Shown here: in pieces, positions 43,297 to 54,061 of the stretch
Position numbering within the stretch: the stretch's first letter is position 1
Layout: each line of letters starts with the position of its first letter
Assembly (NCBI RefSeq): GCF_037974265.1
Contig: NZ_CP150233.1
Location: forward strand, 3,782,001-3,846,000
From: Paenibacillus sp. FSL R5-0623
GTDB taxonomy: Bacteria > Bacillota > Bacilli > Paenibacillales > Paenibacillaceae
Length of the DNA stretch: 64,000 nt
Direction: 5' to 3'
The notes under the pieces: model-generated
The model's input: the letters and a program-made list of their open reading frames with translations, nothing else
Told to the model about the DNA's origin: nothing
Database searches by the model: none
Program-made: the position numbers and the translations under genes

Positions 43297-44988
43297 ATGG
43301 AAAATAAAAAAGATCTTCGCATTCGTAGCAAGGTAATCAGTGAAGGTGCTAACCGGGTACCGAACAGAGCGATGCTGCGTGCAGTTGGATTTCAAGATGA
43401 GGATTTTAAAAAGCCAATGATCGGAATAGCAAGTACGTGGAGTGAAGTAACACCGTGTAATATGCACATCAATGATTTAGCGGTGCAAGCTAAGCGGGGC
43501 GCACGTAATAACGGCGGTGCTCCACTAATTTTTAATACGATTACCGTTTCTGATGGGATCTCGATGGGGCATGGCGGGATGTTGTTCTCGCTACCAAGTC
43601 GGGAAGCTATAGCTGATTCGATTGAAATTGTGACCGGAGCCGAGCGTTTTGACGGCGTTGTTGCAATCGGTGGATGTGACAAGAATACGCCTGCATGTTT
43701 GATGGCTATTGGACGGATGAATATTCCTTCTGTTTATGTATATGGAGGAACCATTCAACCTGGTAATCTCGACGGTAAAAAAGTGGATATCGTTTCAGCT
43801 TTTGAAGCCGTTGGGCAATATCAAGATGGAAAAATAACAGACGAACAATTGCATAAGGTCGAATGCAGTGTTTGTCCAGGTCCAGGGGCTTGTGGGGGGA
43901 TGTATACCGCTAATACGATGGCCGCAGCTGCAGAAGCAATGGGTATGTGTTTGCCTGGTTCTTCTTCGACATCAGCTATCTCAGCGGATAAAGCATTGGA
44001 ATGCGAAGCAGCCGGTAAGCAGGTCATCTCACTTCTTGAACAGGAAATCTACCCAAGAGACATTATGACGAAGAAAGCATTTGAGAATGCGATCACCGTT
44101 GTTATGGCTCTAGGGGGATCAACCAACGCATTTCTCCATCTGCTAGCTATTGCGCACTCCGTAGAAGTGGATTTAACCTTGGATGATTTTGAACGAATTC
44201 GCTTGCGTGTTCCTCATTTGGCAGATCTGAAGCCAAGTGGTCAGTATGTCATGCAGGATTTGAATGATATTGGTGGTGTTTCCGGGGTAATGAAGCTATT
44301 GCTCGCTGAGGGATTACTTCATGGGGATTGCCTCACCGTAACTGGTAAAACGTTGGCGGAGAATTTAGCGGAAGCTGCTCCACTTCAGAATGATCAAGAG
44401 ATTATACGTCCACTCAATAATCCGCTTAAACCAAATGGACCACTGGTTGTGCTTCGAGGAAACCTAGCTCCTGAAGGCGCTGTTGCCAAAATGTCAGGCA
44501 TGAAGATACAACAGTTTTCCGGACCGACAAAGGTGTACGATAGCGAAGATGAAGCGACAGAAGCGATCATGAATGATGAAATTCAAGAAGGGGACGTATT
44601 GGTCATACGCTATTGTGGACCGAAGGGTGGACCAGGTATGCCTGAGATGCTTTCCGTTACAGCACTCATTGTAGGAAAAGGTCTCGGTGGGAAAGTTGCT
44701 CTCATAACAGATGGTAGGTTCTCGGGTGGCTCGCATGGATTTGTAGTCGGCCATGTATCCCCTGAGGCACAAGTAGGTGGACCGATCTCTTTGCTCCAAA
44801 ATGGAGATATTATCACCATCGATAGCGACATTCAGGAAATTAAGGTTGAAGTGCCAGAAGAAGAGTTGGCCGCTCGAGCGCAAGCTTGGGTACAACCGCC
44901 ACTGAAAGTGAAATCCGGTGTACTTGCCAAATATGCTAAATTAGTTTCCTCCGCTTCCAGAGGGGCAGTAACAGATTTGATGGAATAG
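43297..44988 (+). CDS. ilvD: Dihydroxy-acid dehydratase (IlvD/Edd family)
   Basis: A 563-residue iron-sulfur dehydratase. Cluster ligands are visible in '[17 protein letters not shown]', '[15 protein letters not shown]' and '[22 protein letters not shown]'. '[23 protein letters not shown]' is the conserved active-site segment. The reaction is dehydration of 2,3-dihydroxy acids in valine/isoleucine synthesis. Being next to a GntR-FCD regulator and not among other ilv genes, this copy could instead serve a sugar-acid dehydratase role; sequence alone does not separate these. The gene is intact. Confidence 0.92.
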   Translation: MENKKDLRIRSKVISEGANRVPNRAMLRAVGFQDEDFKKPMIGIASTWSEVTPCNMHINDLAVQAKRGARNNGGAPLIFNTITVSDGISMGHGGMLFSLPSREAIADSIEIVTGAERFDGVVAIGGCDKNTPACLMAIGRMNIPSVYVYGGTIQPGNLDGKKVDIVSAFEAVGQYQDGKITDEQLHKVECSVCPGPGACGGMYTANTMAAAAEAMGMCLPGSSSTSAISADKALECEAAGKQVISLLEQEIYPRDIMTKKAFENAITVVMALGGSTNAFLHLLAIAHSVEVDLTLDDFERIRLRVPHLADLKPSGQYVMQDLNDIGGVSGVMKLLLAEGLLHGDCLTVTGKTLAENLAEAAPLQNDQEIIRPLNNPLKPNGPLVVLRGNLAPEGAVAKMSGMKIQQFSGPTKVYDSEDEATEAIMNDEIQEGDVLVIRYCGPKGGPGMPEMLSVTALIVGKGLGGKVALITDGRFSGGSHGFVVGHVSPEAQVGGPISLLQNGDIITIDSDIQEIKVEVPEEELAARAQAWVQPPLKVKSGVLAKYAKLVSSASRGAVTDLME

Positions 44989-45112
44989 ACAATTAAACAT
45001 TGATGCTACATATAAAATGGGAGGGGAGAAGCTACTACAACGAATGCATGAAGCGCGCTAAACAAAAAAAAGAAAAAGATGAAGAATTTAGTTTCATCAT
45101 TTGAAAATGAAG

Positions 45113-45178
45113 TGTACCCCCTAGAATAGACATTGGAAAAACCCCTGAGTTTAGCCGATGAAATTCTAGGGGGTATAT
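45113..45178. repeat. Imperfect inverted repeat after ilvD
   Basis: GTACCCCCTAGAAT (45113 onward) is complementary to ATTCTAGGGGGTAT (about 45164-45177), with ~36 bases in between. It could be the ilvD terminator or a pair of insertion-sequence ends brought together. Confidence 0.55.
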
Positions 45179-45254
45179 TTTTGCTTGTACCGTTTCTCGA
45201 CTTTCATTAAGTGGGGGTTCGCTACGAATAGCAGGCAGGTTCCGGCTAGTGGTG

Positions 45255-45413
45255 TCGCGGGACAAGAACATTGTTCCATTCAAAGTCGCTATTATAGCGG
45301 CTTTTTTGTTTTAAGGAACCAAGTTCTTGTCCCAAGCTGAGGACAAGAACTTGGTTCCTTTGCCGAAAAGGACAAGAACATTGTGTCATTTCGGATTAGG
45401 TAAGGATCTAAAT
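45255..45413 (+). repeat. Dispersed double-hairpin repeat, full copy with a changed stem
   Basis: Same layout as at 6885 and 21571, but the long stem reads GGAACCAAGTTCTTGTCC and its right arm changes in step to GGACAAGAACTTGGTTCC. The small hairpin is GTCGCTATTATAGCGGC. Another truncated start (GTCGCGAGACAAAAG) lies at 45434. Confidence 0.9.
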
Positions 45414-45557
45414 AGTTATCATGCTGGAATTCATGTCGCGAGACAAAAGAAAAGTAACATAAAAATTGCGTTTGGTATTATTCCCTCAAGGTAGACAGTG
45501 AAAAAAGAGGTCATGTTAAAATGAACTCAACACTGAAAGCCGGAGGGGATTTTTGCT

Positions 45558-45894
45558 ATGTCAGCTAAAAAAGGCCAAACCTTTAATCAATATAGTGAAG
45601 AAACGAAGAAAGAGGCTGTTCGTTTGCGATGGAAGAAGGTTGGACATACAGTCGGATCATGGAGAAGTTTGGTATTAAGAGTGAGAGCCAGATTATTACT
45701 TGGGTACGGAAAAGCCAAAATGGAGAGAGTTTTGAGGATTTCGAGGACGTTGGACGAAGAAGCATTTTAGCAGTGCAGAAGAAGAAAATGCTTATCTGAA
45801 AGCGCTGGTAGAATATCTAAAAAAGCTCAATCCCAATTTGCACGGAGAGGGAAGCTGGATTTCGAAGCCCGGTGCCAGTCCGTTCGAGAAATAA
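45558..45894 (+). pseudogene. IS3 orfA, two frameshifts
   Basis: The start 'MSAKKGQTFNQYSEETKKEA' is normal. One base is missing near 45631 (restoring it gives 'VRLRLEEGWTYSRIMEKFG') and one near 45740 (giving 'FEDFRGRWTKKHFSSAEEEN'). The tail then reads 'AYLKALVEYLKKLNPNLHGE' to a stop at 45892-45894. It includes the slippery A AAA AAG heptamer at 45819-45825, the usual IS3 -1 frameshift site leading into orfB. Confidence 0.85.
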
Positions 45895-45908
45895 GCAAGT
45901 GGGCACCT

Positions 45909-46682
45909 GTGGTTTGGTTGTGTAAAATTGCTGAAATCTCCCGTGACGGTTACTACAAATGGAAGAAGAATATTGTCCTCCGAGAGAAACGAGCAGATCG
46001 GGATGCGGATCTAAAAGCGCATATTTTAGGCATTCATCGGCTTCGTTCTTATTTCGGCTACAAACGTATGCGAACCGCGTTAGGAAAGGAAGGCCTTGTG
46101 GTGAATCACAAAAAGGTACGCCGCTTAATGAGAGAACTCCAGATTTGTTCCGTGATTAGCAAGAAACGACCATTTGCTGGCCGGAAACCGTCAGTTCTAT
46201 TCTGTAATGTTTTCAATCGGGAATTCTCGGCGGCAGCTCCTGTGCAGAAGCTCGTGACGGATATTACGTATGTCCGGATTGGGCATGATTTTAATTATCT
46301 TTCGGTTGTGATGGATCTATACAACAACGAGGTAGTAGCTTGGGAACTCTCCGAGCGAAATGACTTAAATCTCGTTATGGACACGGTGAAGAAACTGAAA
46401 TGTGGACCTACCTTGCTCCATTCGGACCAGGGGTTCCAGTATACAACACAGAGCTATGCCAAGTTGCTTGAAGAGAAGAAGCTAACAGGAAGCCATTCTC
46501 GGCGTGGAAACTGCTATGACAATGCATGTATTGAGTCGTTCTTCTCCCACTTAAAGACGGAGAAGTTGTATTTGGAGAAGCCTCAGAATCTGGAGCAAGC
46601 AAGGAACCAAATTACAGAGTATATTTTGTTTTACAACAACGACCTCTCCCCGATTGAATTCAGGAAAAAAGTCGCCGCTTAA
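45909..46682 (+). pseudogene. IS3 orfB (DDE transposase), internal deletion
   Basis: The frame continues upstream without a start as 'KLDFEARCQSVREISKWAPV', as expected when it is made by -1 frameshifting from orfA. The rve core has 'KLVTDITYVRIGHDFNYLSVV' (first Asp), 'LLHSDQGFQY' (second Asp) and 'NACIESFFSHLKTE' (Glu), so the DDE triad is present. Near the end, 'YILFYNNDLSPIEFRKKVAA' lacks about nine residues ('ERFQ...LN' in relatives), which suggests damage. Confidence 0.85.
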
Positions 46683-46900
46683 TGGAATTTCTCATTTTTT
46701 ATTGTCTACTTGACGGGGCTATGGCCACACTGATATGCACCCCTAACGGTTGACATGTGAAATAACATACCTGTTTTCGTGACTAGTAGAGGCACATAAC
46801 AAAAAAACTGAAAACTTGCTCAGGGTAGGTCAATGTGTATATATATAAACAGATGGAAGCATATTACCAATTGACCGCTACTCAGAGGGGAATGTGTTCT

Positions 46901-48520
46901 GTGATTCAAAAGGTTACAAATTGGCTGTTTAAGCAGGATTCAAGATCCAACAAGAATATTCACGATTCTGAACAAGTCAGTAGCAAAAATACGCTTGAAT
47001 CACCTAAGCTATTGAGTCGTTCGCTCAATGATAACTTGACCGTATTGAAACAGAGAATGGGTCATAGTACGGATTTCATTGTCCGTAGCTGGAATACTGA
47101 ACAGGGAGATAAAGCGCTAGCTGCAAGTTATATTGAAGGCCTGGTTGATCATCAACTTTTAACGATGCTTTTGGAAGATCTCACGGAAGCCATTCGGAAT
47201 GGATCCATCCCAGATCAGAGTGCCGAAACTTGGTTGTTAGATTACGCTCCTATTGGGAGTATAACCAGCCTTAAGAACGAAGAAGAATTAATTAATGCAA
47301 CTCTTAATGGTCAGGTTGCACTCATCGTCGAAGGTAACTCAAAGGCTTATGCCGCCTCCATTAGCGGCGGGGCTAAGAGGGCTGTAGAAGAGCCAACTTC
47401 ACAGACGGTAATTAGGGGGCCTAAAGAGGGATTCACTGAAGATATTTCCACCAACATAGCACTCCTCCGGAGAAGGATCAAATCAACTGATCTTAGCATT
47501 GACTCTAGAAATATAGGAGAATATACCCAGACGAAAGTGTCGGTGGCATATATTAAGGGAATTGCGGATCCGAATGTTGTGAGAGAAATTTCCAAACGGT
47601 TGGATTCTATTAAAACCGATAGTATTCTGGAAAGTGGATATATTGAGGAGTACATCCAGGATGGTGTTTGGTCTCGTTTTCCCACCATATTTAATACGGA
47701 GCGGCCGGATGCCGTTGCCGGCAGCTTACTTGAAGGACTAATAGCGATATTTGTTGATGGGACCCCATTCGTGTTGGTTGCGCCCGTAACTTTTTTCCGG
47801 TTTATTGCATCCAGTGAAGACTACTATCAGCGTTATGACTTGGCAACATTTCTTCGGTTTATCCGTACGGTATCCTTTTTCATTGCATTGCTTCTTCCGT
47901 CGTTATTTATTGCTACAACCACATTTCACCAGGAAATGCTACCAACTACACTTCTGATTACCTTAGCTGCACAGAGGGAGAATACACCATTGCCAGCGCT
48001 ACTTGAGGCAATACTTATGGAACTAACCTTCGAGGTTATCCGCGAAGCAGGAATTAGGATGCCCCGAGCAATCGGGCCGGCCATCTCCATCGTTGGGGCA
48101 TTGGTTCTGGGACAAGCTGCGGTTCAGGCGGGTTTAGTATCCGCTGCTATGGTAATCGTGGTTTCCTTCACAGCCATCAGTAACTTTGTGCTTCCCTCTA
48201 TTAATATGGCGGGTGCTATTCGTTTGCTCCGGTTTGCACTCATGCTGCTGGCGGGTACGTTTGGTTTATATGGTGTACTGGCTGGATTGATTCCCATACT
48301 CGTTCGATTAGTGTCTCTGGATTCGTTCGGTGTACCTTATATGTTGCCGCTTGCACCCTTTTATAAAAGTAATATGAAAGACTTGTTAGTGCGTGTACCT
48401 TGGTGGAAGATGAAGAAGCGACCAGTAATGATTGGTGATTCCAATTTAATGAGGCAATCAACGGGACAGGAATCATTTGCTGAACAGGCAGGCGAACATG
48501 ACCGAGACCCTATGGCGTAA
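46901..48520 (+). CDS. Spore germination protein, GerA subunit (GerA/SpoVAF family)
   Basis: About 540 residues. The N-terminal ~250 residues are hydrophilic; the family motifs 'VAYIKGIADPNVVREISKRL' and 'DGTPFVLVAPVTFFRFIASSEDYYQRY' precede a membrane part with five or six helices. 'LITLAAQRENTPLPALLEAI' then 'LMELTFEVIREAGIRMPRAI' and 'GPAISIVGALVLGQAAVQAG' are nearly invariant in GerA proteins. It sits in the inner membrane of spores and forms the germinant receptor with B and C subunits. GTG 46901 follows AGAGGGG at good spacing; ATG 46892 and 46853 are alternatives. First gene of a ger operon in A-C-B order. Confidence 0.93.
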   Translation: MIQKVTNWLFKQDSRSNKNIHDSEQVSSKNTLESPKLLSRSLNDNLTVLKQRMGHSTDFIVRSWNTEQGDKALAASYIEGLVDHQLLTMLLEDLTEAIRNGSIPDQSAETWLLDYAPIGSITSLKNEEELINATLNGQVALIVEGNSKAYAASISGGAKRAVEEPTSQTVIRGPKEGFTEDISTNIALLRRRIKSTDLSIDSRNIGEYTQTKVSVAYIKGIADPNVVREISKRLDSIKTDSILESGYIEEYIQDGVWSRFPTIFNTERPDAVAGSLLEGLIAIFVDGTPFVLVAPVTFFRFIASSEDYYQRYDLATFLRFIRTVSFFIALLLPSLFIATTTFHQEMLPTTLLITLAAQRENTPLPALLEAILMELTFEVIREAGIRMPRAIGPAISIVGALVLGQAAVQAGLVSAAMVIVVSFTAISNFVLPSINMAGAIRLLRFALMLLAGTFGLYGVLAGLIPILVRLVSLDSFGVPYMLPLAPFYKSNMKDLLVRVPWWKMKKRPVMIGDSNLMRQSTGQESFAEQAGEHDRDPMA

Positions 48521-48532
48521 AGGAGGAATCAT

Positions 48533-49756
48533 ATGGTTCGTTCAATCAGGTATATAATGATCGTCGTCTTGTTATTTGGTCTGACAGGGTGCTGGAACCG
48601 AGTCGAACTTAACGAGTTGTGGGTAAGCGCGGCTACGGGAGTAGACACGACGGATGACGGCCAATGGATCGTATCTTATCAAATTATTGTTCCCTCAGCT
48701 ATTACTAGTGGCACCGGAGGATCAGGTGGATCTTCCCAACCCGCATCCTATGTATTCTCTGTCAAGGCAAAAACGTTTAACCAGGCTTGGTCGTACAGCA
48801 CTATGGATTCGTCAAGACGAATTTACATAGCACATAACCGTGTTATATATATCGGAAAGAAAGCTGCAGAGAAGGGACTAGATCATCTAGTCGATTTCTA
48901 TTTACGCAATACGGAAGCCAGGGAATTGGTAACTATGGTTATAACCGAGGGTCTTGCTTCAGATATATTAAAAAAAATAATGCCACCTGAAAAACTTCAA
49001 GGCGCTGCAATGCATGACTTGATTGACAATGAGAGTGATATTTTATCCGTTTACCCTAAGGTGAGGGTCTTTGATTTTGCATTAAGCATGAACTCCGATT
49101 CTAGGTCCATTGGCATACCGGTTGCTGGCTTGGTGGGGGAGAAGGACCAAAAGAATGAAAAGGAAGCAGAGAGTTTGGATGTGCTCAAAAAAACTTCAAC
49201 TCCGCTAAAGCTTAGATTAACTAAATTAGCCGTTTTTCAAAATGGAAAGCTCAAGGGTTTTCTTAATGAGGAAGAGGGTTTGGGGGTATCCTACCTTTCT
49301 CAAAAGATTAAAAATACCGAAATTTCTTTCCCATGTAGCGAACAGCCCGACAGGGAATCGTATTCTTCCTTTAGAGTTAATTCGGCGGATGTAAAGCTAC
49401 GGCCCAGAAAGACCGGATATCATTATAAAATGCAAGTAAAAGTCAAAGTTAATGGAACTTTAATTGAGACCACATGCATGAAAGATATTTCCCAAACGCA
49501 TACCATAAGAGATATGGAAGGTGAGATATCCAAAGAAGTAACCAGAGTGATCAATGAAGGATGGACTAGACTTCAGGAACTTGGTGTGGATGCAGTTGGA
49601 TTTGCTGACCAGATTCATCGTAAATTCCCCAGGGACTGGAGGACAGTGAAGAAAGATTGGGACAAGGAGTTTAAAAAGATGGAACTGGATATTCAAGTTG
49701 ATGCAAGGATTCGGCGTCCGGGACTCCAGCAAAGGCATATTGGTAGTAAGACCTAA
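48533..49756 (+). CDS. Spore germination lipoprotein, GerC subunit (Ger(x)C family)
   Basis: A 407-residue lipoprotein with signal 'IMIVVLLFGLTGC' (lipobox LTGC) followed by 'WNRVELNELWVSAATGVD', the standard Ger(x)C opening (CW.R.El). The body holds 'SRRIYIAHNRVIYIGKKAAE' and the C-terminal domain 'ISKEVTRVINEGWTRLQELG'. It is located 12 bases after gerA and is needed for receptor function in spores. Confidence 0.93.
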   Translation: MVRSIRYIMIVVLLFGLTGCWNRVELNELWVSAATGVDTTDDGQWIVSYQIIVPSAITSGTGGSGGSSQPASYVFSVKAKTFNQAWSYSTMDSSRRIYIAHNRVIYIGKKAAEKGLDHLVDFYLRNTEARELVTMVITEGLASDILKKIMPPEKLQGAAMHDLIDNESDILSVYPKVRVFDFALSMNSDSRSIGIPVAGLVGEKDQKNEKEAESLDVLKKTSTPLKLRLTKLAVFQNGKLKGFLNEEEGLGVSYLSQKIKNTEISFPCSEQPDRESYSSFRVNSADVKLRPRKTGYHYKMQVKVKVNGTLIETTCMKDISQTHTIRDMEGEISKEVTRVINEGWTRLQELGVDAVGFADQIHRKFPRDWRTVKKDWDKEFKKMELDIQVDARIRRPGLQQRHIGSKT

Positions 49757-49785
49757 TCCATATTTAAAGAAAGGGTTTATAATGA

Positions 49786-50883
49786 ATGAGCAAAACTGTT
49801 AACAGTGTATCCGGGTTGGTGATCGCCTTTTCCCTGTTTCAAGTCGGCAGCACAACTTTATTTCTATTAGGTGCTACAGCCAAGCAGGACGCCTGGTTGA
49901 GTATGATGATCGGGGCGCTCGGTGGCTTCGCATTGCTTATGTTGTACCTGTTCATTCACAAACTTGACCCACAGCGGGATTTATATGAACTCCTCCGGCA
50001 TTATTGGGGGAAGTGGGTTGGCAACCTGGGTGGTCTGCTGTTCATTGGTTACTTTACTTATGAAGCCTCCAGGAGTGTCAGAGATATAGGCGAACTCGGT
50101 ACATTGACATTGCTGAATCAAACTCCTACGGCAGTCGTTACGTTTATAGCATTAGTTGTATGCGCTGATGTTGTGCGCTTTGGGCCTAGGGTCTGGTTTC
50201 TTTTATGCCATATATTCCTGCTTTTGATGATACTTGGCTACGGTGCTATCCTGATATTGGTTCCTTTTACGGGGCTGATTCACCTGGATTTTTTATTCCC
50301 TGTATTAGAGAACGGCTTAGCTCCCGTTGTCGAAGCTGCCATTCCTGAAATTATATCATTCCCGTTCGGTCAGACAGTACTTTTCCTCGTGCTGTTTAAG
50401 CTTATTAAAGATAAAAGTAAGCTAAAGCGCTCTATAATGATTGTCTACGGGATCACTGCCGTCTTCCTAATCATAATGAATGAGTTATCGGTGCTTGTTC
50501 TTGGCCCAGAGATCGCAGCTTCAAGCACATATCCATTGTTTGAAGTTACTCAACTTATTGAGGTTCCGAAGATTATTGAGCGAGCAGATGTCTTGTTTAC
50601 AATGATTCTATTTATTGGAATCGGGGTAAAAACGGCCGGTTTTATGTTTGGAGCCGTCATTGGGTTACAAACAATAACCCCCTTTAGATATAAGCCCGCG
50701 TTACTCTTGCTAAGCCTAATTATTTATGCTCTAACGTTTCTCTCACCAAGGTTAACCGATTTTTTATGGATCGGGCTCCATATCGCTTTAGTGAAAATTT
50801 GGCCTGTTTTTCAAATTGCTCTTCCTGGGCTCCTTTTCTTAACCATATTGATCCGAAAGAAGATAAGAAAGATGCATAGTTAG
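49786..50883 (+). CDS. Spore germination permease, GerB subunit
   Basis: A 365-residue membrane protein with ten helices of the amino-acid/polyamine/organocation-transporter fold. 'VSGLVIAFSLFQVGSTTLFL' and 'AKQDAWLSMMIGALGGFALL' are typical of the GerB/YndE group, which probably recognises the germinant. AAAGGG lies upstream of the ATG. Last gene of the operon. Germinant specificity cannot be read from sequence. Confidence 0.92.
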   Translation: MSKTVNSVSGLVIAFSLFQVGSTTLFLLGATAKQDAWLSMMIGALGGFALLMLYLFIHKLDPQRDLYELLRHYWGKWVGNLGGLLFIGYFTYEASRSVRDIGELGTLTLLNQTPTAVVTFIALVVCADVVRFGPRVWFLLCHIFLLLMILGYGAILILVPFTGLIHLDFLFPVLENGLAPVVEAAIPEIISFPFGQTVLFLVLFKLIKDKSKLKRSIMIVYGITAVFLIIMNELSVLVLGPEIAASSTYPLFEVTQLIEVPKIIERADVLFTMILFIGIGVKTAGFMFGAVIGLQTITPFRYKPALLLLSLIIYALTFLSPRLTDFLWIGLHIALVKIWPVFQIALPGLLFLTILIRKKIRKMHS

Positions 50884-50904
50884 CTGGAGGTGGTAATTAA
50901 ACAG

Positions 50905-51370
50905 AGACAAGCAAACAAGAATACATACCAATATCAGAGGCGACACGTACATTATCTCCAAAGGAAGGCATGAAGAGGAAAGCAACATGCGGCGCATTGA
51001 AAAAAACCAATTGTCGAACCTCTTCTTTTTTCGACCTTCTTGATCTTCGCGAGCTATACCCAATGCCTCATAATATGTTTGTCCTTGTTCTTTTTGTCGT
51101 TCATCATACCGATCATAAAATTCATTCATATCAAATGTAAAGTCAAGTGAAAATTGCCCTCTTTCAAACGCTTCAATTAAAGCCTTACTAAGTTCCTCTT
51201 TCTTTGCGCCAGAAACGATATGAACATCCCAAGGCTGTGTATTACAATTCGATGGGGTATTCTGAGCATCTTTAAGAATTCCACGAAGAACTTCCTCTTC
51301 AACTGGTGTAGTAATAAATTGACGTATAAACTTTCGACTGCGGATAACTTCTTGAAAAGAAAAATTATGA
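50905..51370 (-). pseudogene. Nitroreductase remnant
   Basis: The minus-strand text starts 'FSFQEVIRSRKFIRQFITTP' then 'NTPSNCNTQPWDVHIVSGAK', a nitroreductase N-terminus. After 'LGIAREDQEGRKK' one base is out of frame; the corrected text 'FFNAPHVAFLFMPSFGDNVR' then 'VASDIGMYS' stops short of the C-terminal quarter. No start codon is found. It faces a TetR pseudogene across a preserved operator-like palindrome. Confidence 0.82.
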
Positions 51371-51376
51371 TCGCTT

Positions 51377-51404
51377 AAACAACAAATAAATTATATTGTT
51401 GTTT
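51377..51404. promoter_or_regulatory. Palindrome between nitroreductase and TetR remnants
   Basis: AAACAACAA (51377-51385) is complementary to TTGTTGTTT (51396-51404). It is a likely TetR operator that has outlived its decayed genes. Confidence 0.55.
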
Positions 51405-51430
51405 TCTATCATAGGAGAGTGGAATTAATT

Positions 51431-52015
51431 ATGCAAAATACAAAAGTAGATCCGCGTATTATACGAACTAGGAAATTATTAATGGATGCCTTTACAAAAT
51501 TAACTCAAAAAAAAGGTTTTAAAGATATTACCATAAAGGATATCACAGATGAAGCAAACATTAACCGCGCTACCTTTTATTCTCATTTTCAAGATAAATA
51601 TGACTTAATAGATGCTGGTATTACAAAAGAAATACTAGATAGTATTGTTAAACACTGGAATCATTTTAATAGGCTAAATAAGAAAACTATTTTAAATATC
51701 TTTTTAACATTAACTGAGTTTCATACAAAAAACACAGAATATATCACCCACAATGTAGAAAGAGCATGGAACCCTTTAATTCAATAATTGAACAGAAAAT
51801 AAGAAAAGAATTGGGAGAATTATTCTATTCTCTATTATTAAAACAACAACATAACATGAGTTCGGAGATTTGAAAATTGGTTCAACTATGTTTAGTTTGG
51901 GGATTTATGGAGCATCTATGGATTGGGAAAATAATAGTTCTCTTTCAGCAGAACAATATATAAAAAAGCACTACCTTTTATAGTGTCGGAAAGATTAATT
52001 TTAAAGGATGATTAA
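51431..52015 (+). pseudogene. TetR-family regulator broken by several frameshifts
   Basis: The N-terminal helix-turn-helix is intact ('TRKLLMDAFTKLTQKKGFKD', 'ITDEANINRATFYSHFQDKY'). The frame stops at 51787; a one-base correction near 51772 gives 'FNSIIEQKIRKELGELFYSL', and two further corrections give 'FSLGIYGASMDWENNSSLSA' then 'ALPFIVSERLILKDD' to a stop at 52013-52015. The full reconstructed protein is a normal ~190-residue TetR. Confidence 0.83.
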
Positions 52016-52223
52016 TAATCCTCGTTAAACTTTTCAAAATGCAAAATTACTATTTTTCATACTTTTTCATCTAAACAAGTCCTATCGAGATTAAAAAATC
52101 TTACTCATGAATAAGTTTAGGACAATTACATGATCTACTAGAGCTCTATCCGTGCAAGCATGCAACTGGAATATCAAATTCTCAACTCAATGCAACACAA
52201 ATATATTTCCTTAAGCGGAACCA

Positions 52224-52562
52224 TTATTTTAAATAGTTGTGGACATTGTTTTTAAAATCTCGCGGTGTCATTCCATAAATGGCTCGAAATACACGATTAA
52301 ATGTACGTTGGCTATCAAAACCTGCATTCACACCTATCGTCGTTAAAGATGCATCGGTTGTACGAATCAACATGGAAGCATACTCTACCCTAAGCATGGA
52401 GAGATAGTTTCGAAGATTTATTTTGATCTTATTGGAAAAGATACGAGAAATATAATATTTACTTACATTAAATTCGGCAGCGAGTGAATCCAACGTAATC
52501 GATTCCGTAAAATGATTTGACAAGTACTCCATTAATTTCTTGGACAAGTCTTGTATAGGAGA
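52224..52562 (-). pseudogene. AraC-family regulator, C-terminal part
   Basis: Both helix-turn-helix units are present: 'ESITLDSLAAEFNVSKYYIS' and 'ASLTTIGVNAGFDSQRTFNR' then 'VFRAIYGMTPRDFKN'. The sensor domain is missing because the frame runs into a junction near 52563 with a truncated GH1 gene on the opposite strand. Confidence 0.8.
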
Positions 52563-52565
52563 TCG

Positions 52566-53778
<1,213 letters not shown>

Positions 53779-53793
53779 TATTTAACAGGTATA

Positions 53794-53824
53794 AAGGCCG
53801 TCCTTTAATTAGGGACGGCTTTTA
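53794..53824 (+). terminator. Terminator after the GH1 remnant
   Basis: AAGGCCGTCC pairs with GGGACGGCTT around a short AT loop, followed by T4. Confidence 0.85.
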
Positions 53825-54010
53825 TGTTAAGGATAATTATGTTTTATACCAGGGTCTATTTACAACATTATCAAATAATGGAGCAGTATTGATAATGTGA
53901 GCTAATTGGCTCTAATCTAAAGGGAGGATTCATTGGCCAATGGAGTGAATTGTAGATCCGGTCTACATATGTACAAAATACGAGTTTTGTGAAACAGTAC
54001 TAATGTTTTT

Positions 54011-54037
54011 AAAGGCTGCACTTGTGCAGCCTTTTTT
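54011..54037. terminator. Second hairpin between GH1 remnant and RDD gene
   Basis: AAAGGCTGCAC pairs with GTGCAGCCTTT, followed by T7 on the + strand and preceded by AT-rich DNA. Confidence 0.85.
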
Positions 54038-54061
54038 TACTTCTACCTGACTTTAATCCGA

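Larger units (their letters stand above)
45483..46718 (+). mobile_element. Degenerate IS3-family insertion sequence
   Basis: Terminal inverted repeats are visible: TCAAGGTAGACAGTGAAAAA at the left end and the complement of TTTTTTATTGTCTACTTGA at the right end, about 25 bp with a few mismatches. Inside are orfA and orfB of IS3 type. orfA has two frameshifts and orfB a small deletion, so the element is inactive. Confidence 0.85.

Noticed and set aside
45035..45283. An 82-codon minus-strand frame after ilvD
   Set aside because: It crosses an inverted repeat and a hairpin repeat and has no family resemblance.
6885..45413. The dispersed repeats as a CRISPR array
   Set aside because: The copies are ~105-160 bp, far apart, and have no regular spacers or cas genes nearby.
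53932..53943. CATTGGCCAATG palindrome
   Set aside because: A single short palindrome with no adjacent gene start; likely chance.
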